Shown: positions 1 to 5,699 of the stretch, one piece after another
Layout: each line of letters begins with the position of its first letter
How positions within the stretch are numbered: the stretch's first letter is position 1
NCBI GenBank assembly: GCA_934647195.1
Contig: CAKUFD010000007.1
Span: forward strand, 66,012 to 130,011
Source: an uncultured Collinsella sp.
GTDB taxonomy: Bacteria; Actinomycetota; Coriobacteriia; Coriobacteriales; Coriobacteriaceae
Direction of reading: 5' to 3'
DNA length: 64,000 nucleotides
Notes under the pieces: model-generated
Databases searched by the model: none
What the model saw: the letters and a program-made list of their open reading frames with translations, nothing else
Told to the model about the DNA's origin: nothing
Translations under genes and position numbers: made by a program

Positions 1-83
1 CCGAGAAGATTCTCTCCGATCACTACGGAAGTGCCAAGATGGTCGAGTCCCATTACGAATGGCGCCCGTATATAAGGTACTGA
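1..83 (+). CDS. C-terminal end of a small island protein, cut by the window edge
   Basis: Frame 3 is open from the left edge to a TGA at 81-83 and encodes the last 26 residues of a small protein. It is nearly identical to the C-terminus of the complete gene at 2064-2333: both contain EKIL, HYGSA, MVES and end in IRY. The two are therefore paralogous copies in one gene array. No domain is recognised, and function is unknown. A degenerate copy of the 36-bp repeat follows at 119-154. Confidence 0.75.
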   Translation, partial: EKILSDHYGSAKMVESHYEWRPYIRY

Positions 84-118
84 TGCACTGCTCGATGGTT
101 GACGTGCAACTTCATCGC

Positions 119-154
119 ACTTTGGAATAGTGCTGATCTAGCTGATAATCAAAC
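119..154 (+). repeat. 36-bp cassette repeat, copy 1 (diverged)
   Basis: It matches the consensus that begins GTTTTGGAGCAG and ends GGTAATCAAAC, with about six differences; the 3' half (GATAATCAAAC) is best preserved. It sits between the partial gene at 1-83 and the frameshifted gene at 193-383. Confidence 0.8.
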
Positions 155-192
155 CTGAAGGCCAACAAGCTATAGTCGAACTGAGGCGCACG

Positions 193-383
193 ATGACGAT
201 GACCGAACCGCTATTCCTCCAAAATAAAGATTGGTATACAACGCCCGAGGATGAAGGAATTGACTTCACTTTTTTGAAGATGGACGTGGATATCACATCA
301 AGGACGATGCTCCGCAAGAAGCAAAAGACTCTTACGACGAATTTTACCGCACCATTGAGGAGCCGATTGAACTTCTGTTTTGA
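193..383 (+). pseudogene. Frameshifted small immunity-like protein
   Basis: ATG at 193 opens a frame reading MTEPLFLQNKDWYTTPEDEG, then the frame shifts near 268 just before a run of T. Reading on in frame 3 gives FFEDGRGYHIKDDAP, then EAKDSYDEFY, and a TGA at 381-383. Joined, the two halves make a coherent protein of about 62 residues with a pattern (DGRGY, APxEAxxSYxEFY) I associate with small bacterial immunity-type proteins. One missing T after TTC at 265-267 explains the shift. Unless the base is a sequencing error, the gene is inactive. Confidence 0.6.
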
Positions 384-465
384 AGTGATGCCAATCTAAT
401 TGATGGTTAAACGAAGAATCTCAAGGACTGTTGGGACAGGCTGAAAGAGGTTGGGGTGAGCGACG

Positions 466-675
466 ATGAAAATCACTGATTGCGTTACGGTCGAAGCCGG
501 TTACCGGCCCGTGACTACGGTCTGGTTCGACGGGGCGATTCCCGTCCACGTTTTCCGCTTCGCCATAATTGACGGCGAGAGGCACGAGGCCTTCCCGGTC
601 ATGGGTAAGGACAGGCACGCCGTCGACATCATTGCTTCCGGAGACTTCACCGGTAAGGAGATTAGTTTTGAGTAG
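466..675 (+). CDS. Small hypothetical protein, 69 aa
   Basis: The 69-residue product starts at ATG 466, behind a weak GGGGTGAG at 454-461. It is soluble and mixed acidic-basic, with no signal peptide or membrane segment. I recognise no family. It ends 10 bases before the second good copy of the 36-bp repeat (686-721), which places it as one cassette of the island array. By context it may be an immunity or antitoxin-type protein, but nothing in the sequence proves this. Confidence 0.5.
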   Translation: MKITDCVTVEAGYRPVTTVWFDGAIPVHVFRFAIIDGERHEAFPVMGKDRHAVDIIASGDFTGKEISFE

Positions 676-685
676 TGGCGTGCGC

Positions 686-721
686 GTTTTGGAGCAGCGT
701 CGATTTGACTGATAATCAAAC
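686..721 (+). repeat. 36-bp cassette repeat, copy 2
   Basis: Close match to the consensus: GTTTTGGAGCAG at the left end and GATAATCAAAC at the right. It lies 10 bases after the previous stop codon and 31 bases before the next start codon. Confidence 0.9.
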
Positions 722-751
722 CTAGTGGCATCTGACCATGAGGAGGACTCG

Positions 752-979
752 ATGAGCTCGGAGCGATTCGTTATAGACGGAAAGACCTATGAGCTGCCAG
801 AATCGAGGGCAGGGGAGTGCGCCAGGCTCAACGACGAGCTCCATGCGGAGCTTGAAAACATCGAGTATCCGCCGCTTCCGAAGAATTGCCTGAGCAACAA
901 GTACAACGAGCCGGCGCGCAAGGTCTGGCAAAAATACCGCGCGAAGTTCAGGGAGCTGCTCGTCGAGGTCAAGGAGTAG
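752..979 (+). CDS. Small hypothetical protein, 75 aa
   Basis: ATG 752 is preceded by AGGAGG at 741-746, which decides this start over an in-frame GTG at 725. The 75-residue product begins MSSERFVIDGKTYELPES and is charged, with a helical C-terminal half (ARKVWQKYRAKFRELL). No membrane segment or known domain is seen. It is a single-gene cassette between repeat copies at 686-721 and 1005-1040. Function unknown; an immunity-type role is only inferred from its neighbours. Confidence 0.6.
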   Translation: MSSERFVIDGKTYELPESRAGECARLNDELHAELENIEYPPLPKNCLSNKYNEPARKVWQKYRAKFRELLVEVKE

Positions 980-1004
980 TCGCCGGGCATCAGCGTTGCT
1001 TGCC

Positions 1005-1040
1005 ATTTTGGGGTGGAGCCGGTCTGCCCGGTAATCAAAC
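1005..1040 (+). repeat. 36-bp cassette repeat, copy 3 (diverged)
   Basis: The ends (ATTTTGG and GGTAATCAAAC) match the consensus and the middle is diverged. The copy follows the 75-aa gene at a distance of 25 bases. Confidence 0.65.
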
Positions 1041-1339
1041 AAGCGGGGGCTTGCCGATTGTTGGGTCATCGGCGTCTTTGCCATCGGTCGTGCGGCGGGG
1101 CGAGGTCGGCGTGAGCACAGGGCTCCGCTCGCTTCAACCGCTCCGCCATTTGCCATCAAATAACGTGTCCGCACCGCGTTCTATCATGCTTATAGCAAGC
1201 AAAAGGGTCTCCCCGCGAGATTCTTGCCGGGTCAAGGTACCCCGTGAGGGGAGCGGACAATTCTGCTTTACCGGGTCGTGTTTGGCGCGCAGTGCCAATC
1301 CATCTGGTATTCAAGCGAATTGGGAAGAAGGGTGCTGCG
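1041..1339 (+). other. Non-coding stretch upstream of the VbhA-like gene
   Basis: I see no convincing gene here. The stretch contains a G/C-rich imperfect inverted repeat around 1207-1255 (TCTCCCCGCGAG against a later CCCCGTGAGG). It probably represents decayed cassette sequence and the promoter region of the gene at 1340. Confidence 0.3.
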
Positions 1340-1537
1340 ATGGCAAGCGAAGGCATAGGGGCTAAACAGGAAATGTTGATCGAGCAGGTCGCTGCGACTA
1401 TGGCTCTGGAAAACATGCCGCTGTCGCGAGACTGCTACAAGAACTTAGCGGCTATGGCGTCTGGCGAAAAGACCTGCGAGCAGGTCACTCAAGAGATTAC
1501 GGCAAAGTATAAAGCGAGGGTGCTGGAGGATGGATAG
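1340..1537 (+). CDS. VbhA-like antitoxin (Fic-toxin antidote family)
   Basis: The 65-residue product has the compact helical layout of VbhA-type antitoxins: a helix with LIEQVAATMALENMPLS, a short middle helix, then SGEKTCEQVTQEI ending in a basic KY. In VbhA-type systems the first helix carries an inhibitory motif that blocks ATP binding by a Fic-domain AMP-transferase. ATG 1340 is chosen because the conserved region starts there, with GAAGAAGGG upstream. The stop overlaps a possible start (ATGGATAG at 1530-1537), the arrangement expected for a coupled toxin gene. No Fic domain follows, so the antitoxin is orphaned here. Family call from pattern only. Confidence 0.55.
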   Translation: MASEGIGAKQEMLIEQVAATMALENMPLSRDCYKNLAAMASGEKTCEQVTQEITAKYKARVLEDG

Positions 1538-1661
1538 TGCATCATTCAGTCGCTGGCGCTGCTCTGCGACCGTATCGATCGGGCCGTGGGATTTAGAATC
1601 GCTCCAATCTGATTGGTTGCCAGACGTATTTGATAATGGCGGTGATAAGCGTGATTTATGA
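1530..1661 (+). pseudogene. Possible truncated partner of the VbhA-like antitoxin
   Basis: A 43-residue frame starts inside the end of the antitoxin gene (ATG at 1530, sharing ATGGATAG) and stops at 1659-1661. It has no Fic motif. It runs across the diverged repeat at 1590-1625 and into the next gene. I infer that a toxin gene once began here and was replaced by the next cassette. It could equally be a chance frame. Confidence 0.25.
1590..1625 (+). repeat. 36-bp cassette repeat, copy 4 (strongly diverged)
   Basis: By eye 22 of 36 positions match the consensus, with GATTTAGA at the left end and GATTGGTTGCCAGAC at the right. Its position 11 bases before the next start codon fits the spacing of the array. 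Confidence 0.45.
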
Positions 1662-1962
1662 GTTGACCGTTGATATTCTTGCCGCTCAGGATACTCAGAC
1701 TGCAGCGGAAGGCTACTTTCCTGTTCTTCACAGGGACAGGGTTATTGCTTATCTGCAGGCCAGCGAAGTTATGGCCATGACATCTGGCAGGATGACGGAT
1801 GAATATACGGGGGAGCGCGTTGAGAGTTGCTGCATGAACTATCGCACGGACGGGGTTTATGCCTGGGACGAGCACCTTGCTTACTATGTTGACAAATATG
1901 GAATCCTGCCGCCATCCGATTTTCTTGAGCACATCTATTGCAAGCTTGGGATAGCTGAATAA
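1636..1962 (+). CDS. Orphan immunity protein, paralog of the one at 3531
   Basis: The 108-residue product is soluble and acidic. It aligns along its whole length with residues 1-106 of the frame starting at 3531: both share MAV, YE, DEIL/VDIL, TSGxMTD, TGExV, CMNxRxDGxY, LAYYV and PSDFLEHIY. The second copy directly follows and overlaps a toxin-tip-like gene, so this family is inferred to be the cognate immunity protein of that toxin. ATG 1636 matches the start of the paralog; an upstream TTG at 1630 is possible. This copy has no toxin beside it and is therefore an orphan. Confidence 0.65.
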   Translation: MAVISVIYELTVDILAAQDTQTAAEGYFPVLHRDRVIAYLQASEVMAMTSGRMTDEYTGERVESCCMNYRTDGVYAWDEHLAYYVDKYGILPPSDFLEHIYCKLGIAE

Positions 1963-1997
1963 GAAGTTGCTATCGACCGAAAAACGCGAGAGCGTCG

Positions 1998-2032
1998 GTT
2001 TTGATCGCTGCCGATTGAATCGGCAACCAAAA
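1998..2032 (+). repeat. 36-bp cassette repeat, copy 5 (diverged, one base shorter)
   Basis: It starts GTTTTGATCG, has TGCCGAT in the middle and CAACCAAAA at the end. With a one-base gap it aligns to the consensus. It lies between the orphan immunity gene and the gene at 2064. Confidence 0.5.
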
Positions 2033-2063
2033 GGGTCCCGTCGATGCTTGGGAGGTTTTCCGC

Positions 2064-2333
2064 ATGAGCGGCGGAATGGCGAAATATGAGATTGTCAAAG
2101 AGCGAGAGAACCTAACAGCTCGCTATTTCATTAGACCATGCGATGCCGCAGATTTGACGCCGCTCGAAATCGAGGTCCGCGAAGTCATCCGCAACGGCTA
2201 CGAGAAAATGGACGACGTGGTAGCCGGAAGAGTCGACCCCTTCAAAGCCGCCGAGAAGATTCTCGCCGGTCACTACGGAAGCGCCAGGATGGTCGAGTCC
2301 GACTACGAATGGCGACCGCGCATAAGGTACTGA
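2064..2333 (+). CDS. Small island protein, 89 aa, paralog of the partial gene at 1-83
   Basis: ATG 2064 follows GGAGG at 2050-2054. The 89-residue product is soluble and mixed-charge, with a helical middle (PLEIEVREVIRNGYEKM) and a C-terminus almost identical to that encoded at 1-83. I recognise no family. Two copies of one gene in an array of repeat-bounded genes suggest duplication or repeated acquisition of a cassette. A strong terminator follows at 2366-2393, which marks the end of this transcription unit. Confidence 0.65.
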   Translation: MSGGMAKYEIVKERENLTARYFIRPCDAADLTPLEIEVREVIRNGYEKMDDVVAGRVDPFKAAEKILAGHYGSARMVESDYEWRPRIRY

Positions 2334-2365
2334 ACGGCTTGGCCTCAACTTCATAGAGCGTTTCG

Positions 2366-2393
2366 AAGGCCCCGCCCCGGCGGGGCCTTTTTT
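2366..2393 (+). terminator. Rho-independent terminator after the 89-aa gene
   Basis: GGCCCCGCC and GGCGGGGCC form a GC-rich stem followed by six T residues. It lies 33 bases after the stop codon at 2333. Confidence 0.85.
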
Positions 2394-2537
2394 CATGCCG
2401 CGTGACCGCAGCGCGACCATATGCCTATCACGCCTGCGCGCTTCGAGGGACAGGGGTCGCAACCCTGGGCGCGCGGGAAGCCGGCGGCCACCCCGCGTGG
2501 TAAAAGCGCCGACGACGGGAGAGGCCGGGGGAGACCC

Positions 2538-2573
2538 GTTTTGGAGCAGTGTCGATTTAACTGGTAATCAAAC
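2538..2573 (+). repeat. 36-bp cassette repeat, copy 6
   Basis: Near-consensus copy beginning GTTTTGGAGCAGTGTCG and ending GGTAATCAAAC. It lies 40 bases from the tRNA-Leu gene on the opposite strand. Confidence 0.9.
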
Positions 2574-2613
2574 GATATGAAAGAGGTCCCGTGCGGGGCC
2601 ATGTTTCCGTGGA

Positions 2614-2699
2614 TGGTCGGGGCAGCGGGACTCGAATCCGCACGAGTGGTGCTCACGTGCTCCTGAGGCACGCGCGTCTGCCTATTCCGCCACGCCCCG
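2614..2699 (-). tRNA. tRNA-Leu (CAG anticodon)
   Basis: On the minus strand a cloverleaf of 86 bases can be drawn: acceptor CGGGGCG pairing with TGCCCCG, a D-arm GGCGGAATAGGCAGACGC, anticodon loop CTCAGGA, a long variable arm as in class II tRNAs, a TTCGAGT T-loop, and an encoded CCA end. The anticodon CAG reads CUG leucine codons. One T-stem pair looks mismatched. tRNA genes are common integration sites, and this one lies within the island array. Confidence 0.9.
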
Positions 2700-2720
2700 A
2701 TGTGGGGTACTATTTAAATT

Positions 2721-2767
2721 GAAGAGGGCCTTGTGCCGCCGTAGCGGTATGAGCCCCTCTTCTTTTT
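2721..2767 (+). terminator. Hairpin with T-run, probably bidirectional
   Basis: GAAGAGGG pairs with CCCTCTTC across a GC-rich loop and is followed by TTTTT on the plus strand. On the minus strand it directly follows the stop of the toxin-like remnant (2766-3092), so it may terminate both directions. Confidence 0.6.
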
Positions 2768-3092
2768 ATGGGCGAACCACCATTTCTATATCGCCTTGGT
2801 GATTGACCATTAACGCGCTTTGCATTGAATGCCGCCGCAAGCTGTTTGCAATCATGTCTCTAGCCCGTTCATCGGAGATGTTTGGGTTCTCGCTCACGTC
2901 GATGACGATTTGCTTGAAGCCTCGCTTCTTCTTCTTCGATTTTCCGATGTGCTTGCTGATGGTGTTCTCGCTCTTCGCAATAGCAACGTTCTATATCTCA
3001 AGGCCAGTGTCGAGGTCGGGAAGTCCTATGATTTGCAGACGCCCTGTCTTCTCGTCAATGGCGGGGACTTCGTCATCGACAAACAGCGTACG
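2766..3092 (-). pseudogene. Remnant of a toxin-C-terminus-like protein, with internal stop
   Basis: The minus strand reads NRTLFVDDEVPAID, EKTGRLQIIGLPDLDTGLEI, then a TAG at 2991-2993, and continues in the same frame through a lysine-rich stretch, GFKQIVIDVSENPNI, SDERARDMI and GDIEMVV to a TAA at 2766-2768. The frame is coherent on both sides of the stop and has no start codon. Its upstream end runs into the repeat copy at 3093-3128. The lysine-rich linker before a compact alpha/beta tail is the kind of module seen at C-termini of polymorphic toxins and some phage head proteins. I cannot name the family. It is an inactive fragment unless the stop is suppressed. Confidence 0.5.
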
Positions 3093-3128
3093 GTTTCGGA
3101 GCAGTGTCGATCTAACTGGTAATCAAAC
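3093..3128 (+). repeat. 36-bp cassette repeat, copy 7
   Basis: Near-consensus (GTTTCGGAGCAG ... GGTAATCAAAC). It forms the junction between the minus-strand toxin remnant and the plus-strand toxin-tip gene. Confidence 0.9.
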
Positions 3129-3157
3129 TCAACAGGAGCACTGAGCTGTACCGTCGC

Positions 3158-3556
3158 ATGAGCATGGTCAAGCCGCTCGATGGCCACTATGATATCCGCG
3201 CCCACTCCGACGGCTACCAGCTCATCTACACCGACATGGACGATGGCGACGGCATCCCGATGAGCCTCGCCGAGCTGGTCAAGGCGCTCGAGGACGACCC
3301 CTCGTATGAGGGTCAGCCCATCCGCATCGTGGCTTGCGAGGCGGGGAGGTACGACAACGGCCTCGCGCGGTGCGTGGCCGACAGGTTAGGCGCCGACGTT
3401 CTCACCCCGGACTCTACGGTCTATGTTGAGAAGGATGGTCGCTTAATCCTCTCGCCGACCGACAAGGAGTACTATGATGTCGCGGAGGGCAAAATGAAAC
3501 CAACCAGGAGATGGCGTCTCTTTAAGCCAAATGGCGGTGATGACGATGATGTATGA
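3158..3556 (+). CDS. Orphan polymorphic-toxin tip-like protein
   Basis: The 132-residue product reads PLDGHYDIRAHSDGYQLIY near the start and GQPIRIVACEAGRYDNGLA around residues 50-70, then LGADVLTPDSTVYVEKDG. This pattern (dG-x-YD, PIRxxxCxxG, GxA, LGxxVxxPT/D) resembles a module found at C-termini of large secreted toxins such as Rhs or LXG proteins; the Cys in VACEAG would be the key residue. Codons upstream of ATG 3158 stay in a sensible frame back to near the repeat, so the gene may be the broken-off tip of a longer toxin. It overlaps the next gene by 26 bases, the arrangement of a toxin-immunity pair. Toxicity is inferred. Confidence 0.5.
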   Translation: MSMVKPLDGHYDIRAHSDGYQLIYTDMDDGDGIPMSLAELVKALEDDPSYEGQPIRIVACEAGRYDNGLARCVADRLGADVLTPDSTVYVEKDGRLILSPTDKEYYDVAEGKMKPTRRWRLFKPNGGDDDDV

Positions 3557-4373
3557 GTCCACGGATGAAATCCTTGCGAACCAGGACAAGGACGCCTCCT
3601 GTATCAACTACGCCGAGGTTGACCACAAGGACGAGGTCGTCTCATATCTTCGCTCAAACGAGGCCCTTGCCCTCACTTCGGGCAAGATGACCGACTGTTT
3701 CACCGGCGAGGAGGTCAAGACATACTGCATGAACTGCCGCTCTGATGGCACGTACGTATGGGGTGAGCCTCTTGCCTACTATGTCAGAGAATACGGGATT
3801 CTGCTGCCGTCCGATTTTCTTGAGCATATCTACCGTAGGCTCGGAATAGAGTTTTGGAGCAGTGCCGATCTAACTGGTAATCAAACAACGAAAAGGAGGA
3901 CAAATCCCCGCATGGACGAAAAGGAGCGGCTCATCGAAGACGAACTCTATCGAAGTGCTGCGGAACTTATCAAACAACGCTTCCCCTCCGGATGGGGCGG
4001 AGCAGCGGCAATGCGACTGGAATGCAGAGACGATACGCCCGCACGAATCGTAACCAGCGTGGCGATCGAGACGCCAAACGCCTCGGCATCACTGTGCATC
4101 GAAACGGGCGCGATGTGCGAGGCGATGAAACTCAATCAGCGGATTACCCACACCATCTGCTTGGTGAGAGACAGCGAAAACAGCCCATTCATAGTGCTTT
4201 CTCCATGCGGCATCTGCCAAGAGCGACTGAGATATTGGGGAAATGACGTTCGATGCGCCATTACCGGTCACACAAACGACGGACGTATCCCGTTCCTTCG
4301 GCTGGACGACCTGCAACCGCATCACTGGACACAGGCATATCCGACTTCCGAGCTCGAACACTTCGACTACTGA
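3531..4373 (+). CDS. Immunity protein read through a repeat into cytidine deaminase
   Basis: The frame from ATG 3531 first encodes about 106 residues matching the orphan immunity protein at 1636-1962. The paralog stops after LGIAE, but here LGIE continues into the 36-bp repeat, which reads FWSSADLTGNQT, and on without a stop through the ribosome site and full length of the deaminase gene at 3912. A recombination that put a repeat in place of the stop codon explains this. A 280-residue fusion may be made, or mainly the deaminase from its own start. Position after and overlapping the toxin-tip gene supports the immunity role. Confidence 0.55.
   Translation: MAVMTMMYESTDEILANQDKDASCINYAEVDHKDEVVSYLRSNEALALTSGKMTDCFTGEEVKTYCMNCRSDGTYVWGEPLAYYVREYGILLPSDFLEHIYRRLGIEFWSSADLTGNQTTKRRTNPRMDEKERLIEDELYRSAAELIKQRFPSGWGGAAAMRLECRDDTPARIVTSVAIETPNASASLCIETGAMCEAMKLNQRITHTICLVRDSENSPFIVLSPCGICQERLRYWGNDVRCAITGHTNDGRIPFLRLDDLQPHHWTQAYPTSELEHFDY
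3851..3886 (+). repeat. 36-bp cassette repeat, copy 8 (consensus)
   Basis: Used here as the reference: GTTTTGGAGCAGTGCCGATC then TAACTGGTAATCAAAC. It lies inside the open frame 3531-4373. Confidence 0.95.
3912..4373 (+). CDS. Cytidine deaminase-family protein
   Basis: Starting at ATG 3912 behind AAAGGAGGA (3892-3900), the product has 153 residues. The deaminase zinc motifs are visible: CIETGA around residues 63-68, where the first Cys and the Glu correspond to the usual C/H-x-E pair, and PCGICQE near residue 100, matching PCxxC. Members hydrolyse the amino group of cytidine or related bases. The size and single domain resemble small stand-alone Cdd or blasticidin-S-deaminase-like enzymes. 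In an array of toxin and immunity genes a deaminase toxin is also possible, but the compact free-standing form favours an enzyme. Confidence 0.7.
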   Translation: MDEKERLIEDELYRSAAELIKQRFPSGWGGAAAMRLECRDDTPARIVTSVAIETPNASASLCIETGAMCEAMKLNQRITHTICLVRDSENSPFIVLSPCGICQERLRYWGNDVRCAITGHTNDGRIPFLRLDDLQPHHWTQAYPTSELEHFDY

Positions 4374-4459
4374 CCCACCCAGTTAGCATTGGTCCAGTCA
4401 GGCGGACAGACGATGCTAAAACCATGGCTACCATGGTTCATGTTTTATGCGCATGCCGT

Positions 4460-4495
4460 GTTTTGGAGCAGTGCCGATCTAACTGGTAATCAAAC
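4460..4495 (+). repeat. 36-bp cassette repeat, copy 9
   Basis: Identical to copy 8 over all 36 bases. It follows the deaminase stop by 86 bases. Confidence 0.95.
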
Positions 4496-4611
4496 GAGAA
4501 TGTTGGCAAGTTTGAGAAAAGGCAAATAATGGATGATTTTGATCCGCAGGTTGGCCTAGTTGGTTTATAGATGGGAGTAATCTAGATTCAGATTCGAAGG
4601 TGGGAGTCGCT

Positions 4612-4734
4612 ATGTTTCCGGCTGCAGTTTGGGCAGTTGCAGTTTATGACATTGTAGTTGGTGTTAACTACGGCGCGGTCGTTAATGCTGCTGCCGCGGC
4701 TGTGGTTTATACGAAGGCGGTTGCCATCGAGTAG
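4612..4734 (+). CDS. 40-aa Ala/Val-rich peptide
   Basis: ATG 4612 is preceded by GAAGGTGGGAG (4594-4604). The 40-residue product begins MFPAAVWAVAVYDIVVGVNY and continues with an AVVNAAAAAVVY segment. Most residues are Ala or Val with interspersed Asn and Tyr. It is either a single membrane-spanning segment or a precursor-like peptide. No cleavage motif or modification enzyme is nearby. Between it and the repeat at 4460-4495 lies only a 13-codon frame (4529-4570). The next gene, at 4795, is a membrane protein. No family recognised. Confidence 0.4.
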   Translation: MFPAAVWAVAVYDIVVGVNYGAVVNAAAAAVVYTKAVAIE

Positions 4735-4794
4735 CGCACGCTTGGTTCGATTCGATTGTGAATGCGCAACTAGGATGGAAAGCAAGGGGGGCTT

Positions 4795-5115
4795 GTGGAT
4801 ACAGAGGATGCTGTCTGCTTGATGACTTCAATTGTTTTGATTGTCCTTTCTATCCAATATAGAAGAGGAAGATGGCTCTGCTCAATTGCTGGATATGATG
4901 TCACAAAAAGGGAGAGGGAGATTGATATACGTCCTTATGCAAAGTTGATTTCTTCTGTGACGTTATGGATGGGGCTGCTGTTTTTCTTGCTGGCGATAGA
5001 GGGATGGGCGCGAGATTGTAATGCTAGTGTTTTTGAAGTTTTGGTTCTGCTTCTGTCTAGTTTGAGCTCTTTGTCATTCGTGCGGCTAGTTAGATTTGTG
5101 TTTCTGAGGCGATAG
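4795..5115 (+). CDS. DUF3784-like small membrane protein
   Basis: GTG 4795 follows AAGGGGGG (4783-4790). The 106-residue product has three likely membrane helices: residues 8-20, about 58-75, and 80-100. Between the first two lies the IAGYDVTKREREIDI stretch, which resembles the AGYNtxSkeEkxxyd signature of DUF3784 proteins. DUF3784 members are small integral membrane proteins of unknown function. Its codons are richer in A and T than those of the core genes, consistent with recent acquisition. It fills the cassette between repeats at 4460 and 5121. Confidence 0.55.
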   Translation: MDTEDAVCLMTSIVLIVLSIQYRRGRWLCSIAGYDVTKREREIDIRPYAKLISSVTLWMGLLFFLLAIEGWARDCNASVFEVLVLLLSSLSSLSFVRLVRFVFLRR

Positions 5116-5120
5116 CCGGT

Positions 5121-5156
5121 GTTTTGGAGCAGTTCCGATCTAACTGGTAATCAAAC
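5121..5156 (+). repeat. 36-bp cassette repeat, copy 10
   Basis: Near-identical to copy 8, with one difference (AGTTCCG for AGTGCCG). It lies five bases after the stop of the membrane-protein gene. Confidence 0.95.
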
Positions 5157-5169
5157 GGCAGAGGCCCTG

Positions 5170-5397
5170 ATGGCCAAGCTGCTCGACTGGCTTTTGGGGA
5201 AGCTGAAAGAGCGGCTGTCCCCCCCAAGAGCGATGGTAGACACTTCAGGGGGGCAAGTAACCAAGGTGGTCGCCTTTGGGCGGCTTCCCTTCTGTTCTAG
5301 TTTAGCAGGGGACTGGCAGTCATTGGAGATGCGATCGGGTTCGCCTTGGGCGTGGTCCTTTTCGTCCTGCCCCGAATCGTCAGGAGCGGGGGACTAG
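5170..5397 (+). pseudogene. Degraded small membrane-protein cassette
   Basis: A frame from ATG 5170 reads MAKLLDWLLGKLKERLSPP and then turns into low-quality sequence. In a different frame, from about 5309, the DNA encodes a hydrophobic segment (LAVIGDAIGFALGVVLFVLP) followed by basic residues and a stop at 5488-5490. The two parts look like the ends of one small membrane protein broken by frameshift or internal deletion; a C-run and an inverted repeat (CCCCCC at 5220-5226, GGGGGG at 5248-5253) sit at the break. Confidence 0.35.
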
Positions 5398-5522
5398 GGA
5401 TAACCAGTAAAGCTGGCGATTTCCGTCTAGGCTACAATCGTAAATACCGCCACCAAGCGGCGTGCTCGGTTCTGTGGGACGATGCTTAGATCTTTTCATC
5501 GACCATGCTTGGAGGGCGAGGC

Positions 5523-5699
5523 ATGACGACGACTCAGCGCATTGACGAGAAAACGCCAAACGGCGGTGATTACTCCGAGGTCGTCTATCTGAACGATGCG
5601 GGCGACATTGTTGATGAGACGCTTGCGACCAACTGTATCATTCGGGAATGCACCGCTGACGGAGTTCTTATTTGCGAGACGTACGGGCGGTTCTCGTAA
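5523..5699 (+). CDS. Small hypothetical protein, 58 aa
   Basis: ATG 5523 follows GGAGGGCGAGG (5511-5521). The 58-residue product begins MTTTQRIDEKTPNGGDYSEV and has an acidic, beta-rich look with two Cys residues near the end. No membrane segment is seen and no family is recognised. It lies in the array downstream of the degraded cassette. Confidence 0.5.
   Translation: MTTTQRIDEKTPNGGDYSEVVYLNDAGDIVDETLATNCIIRECTADGVLICETYGRFS

Noticed and set aside
2393..2671. Minus-strand 92-codon frame overlapping the tRNA-Leu gene
   Set aside because: It runs through the tRNA and a repeat copy, lacks a ribosome site and has no coherent composition.
686..5156. The 36-bp repeats as a CRISPR array
   Set aside because: Length and ends resemble a type II CRISPR repeat, but the copies are 300-1500 bp apart with genes between them, and no cas genes are in the window. 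A search for the same repeat in a true array elsewhere would be needed.
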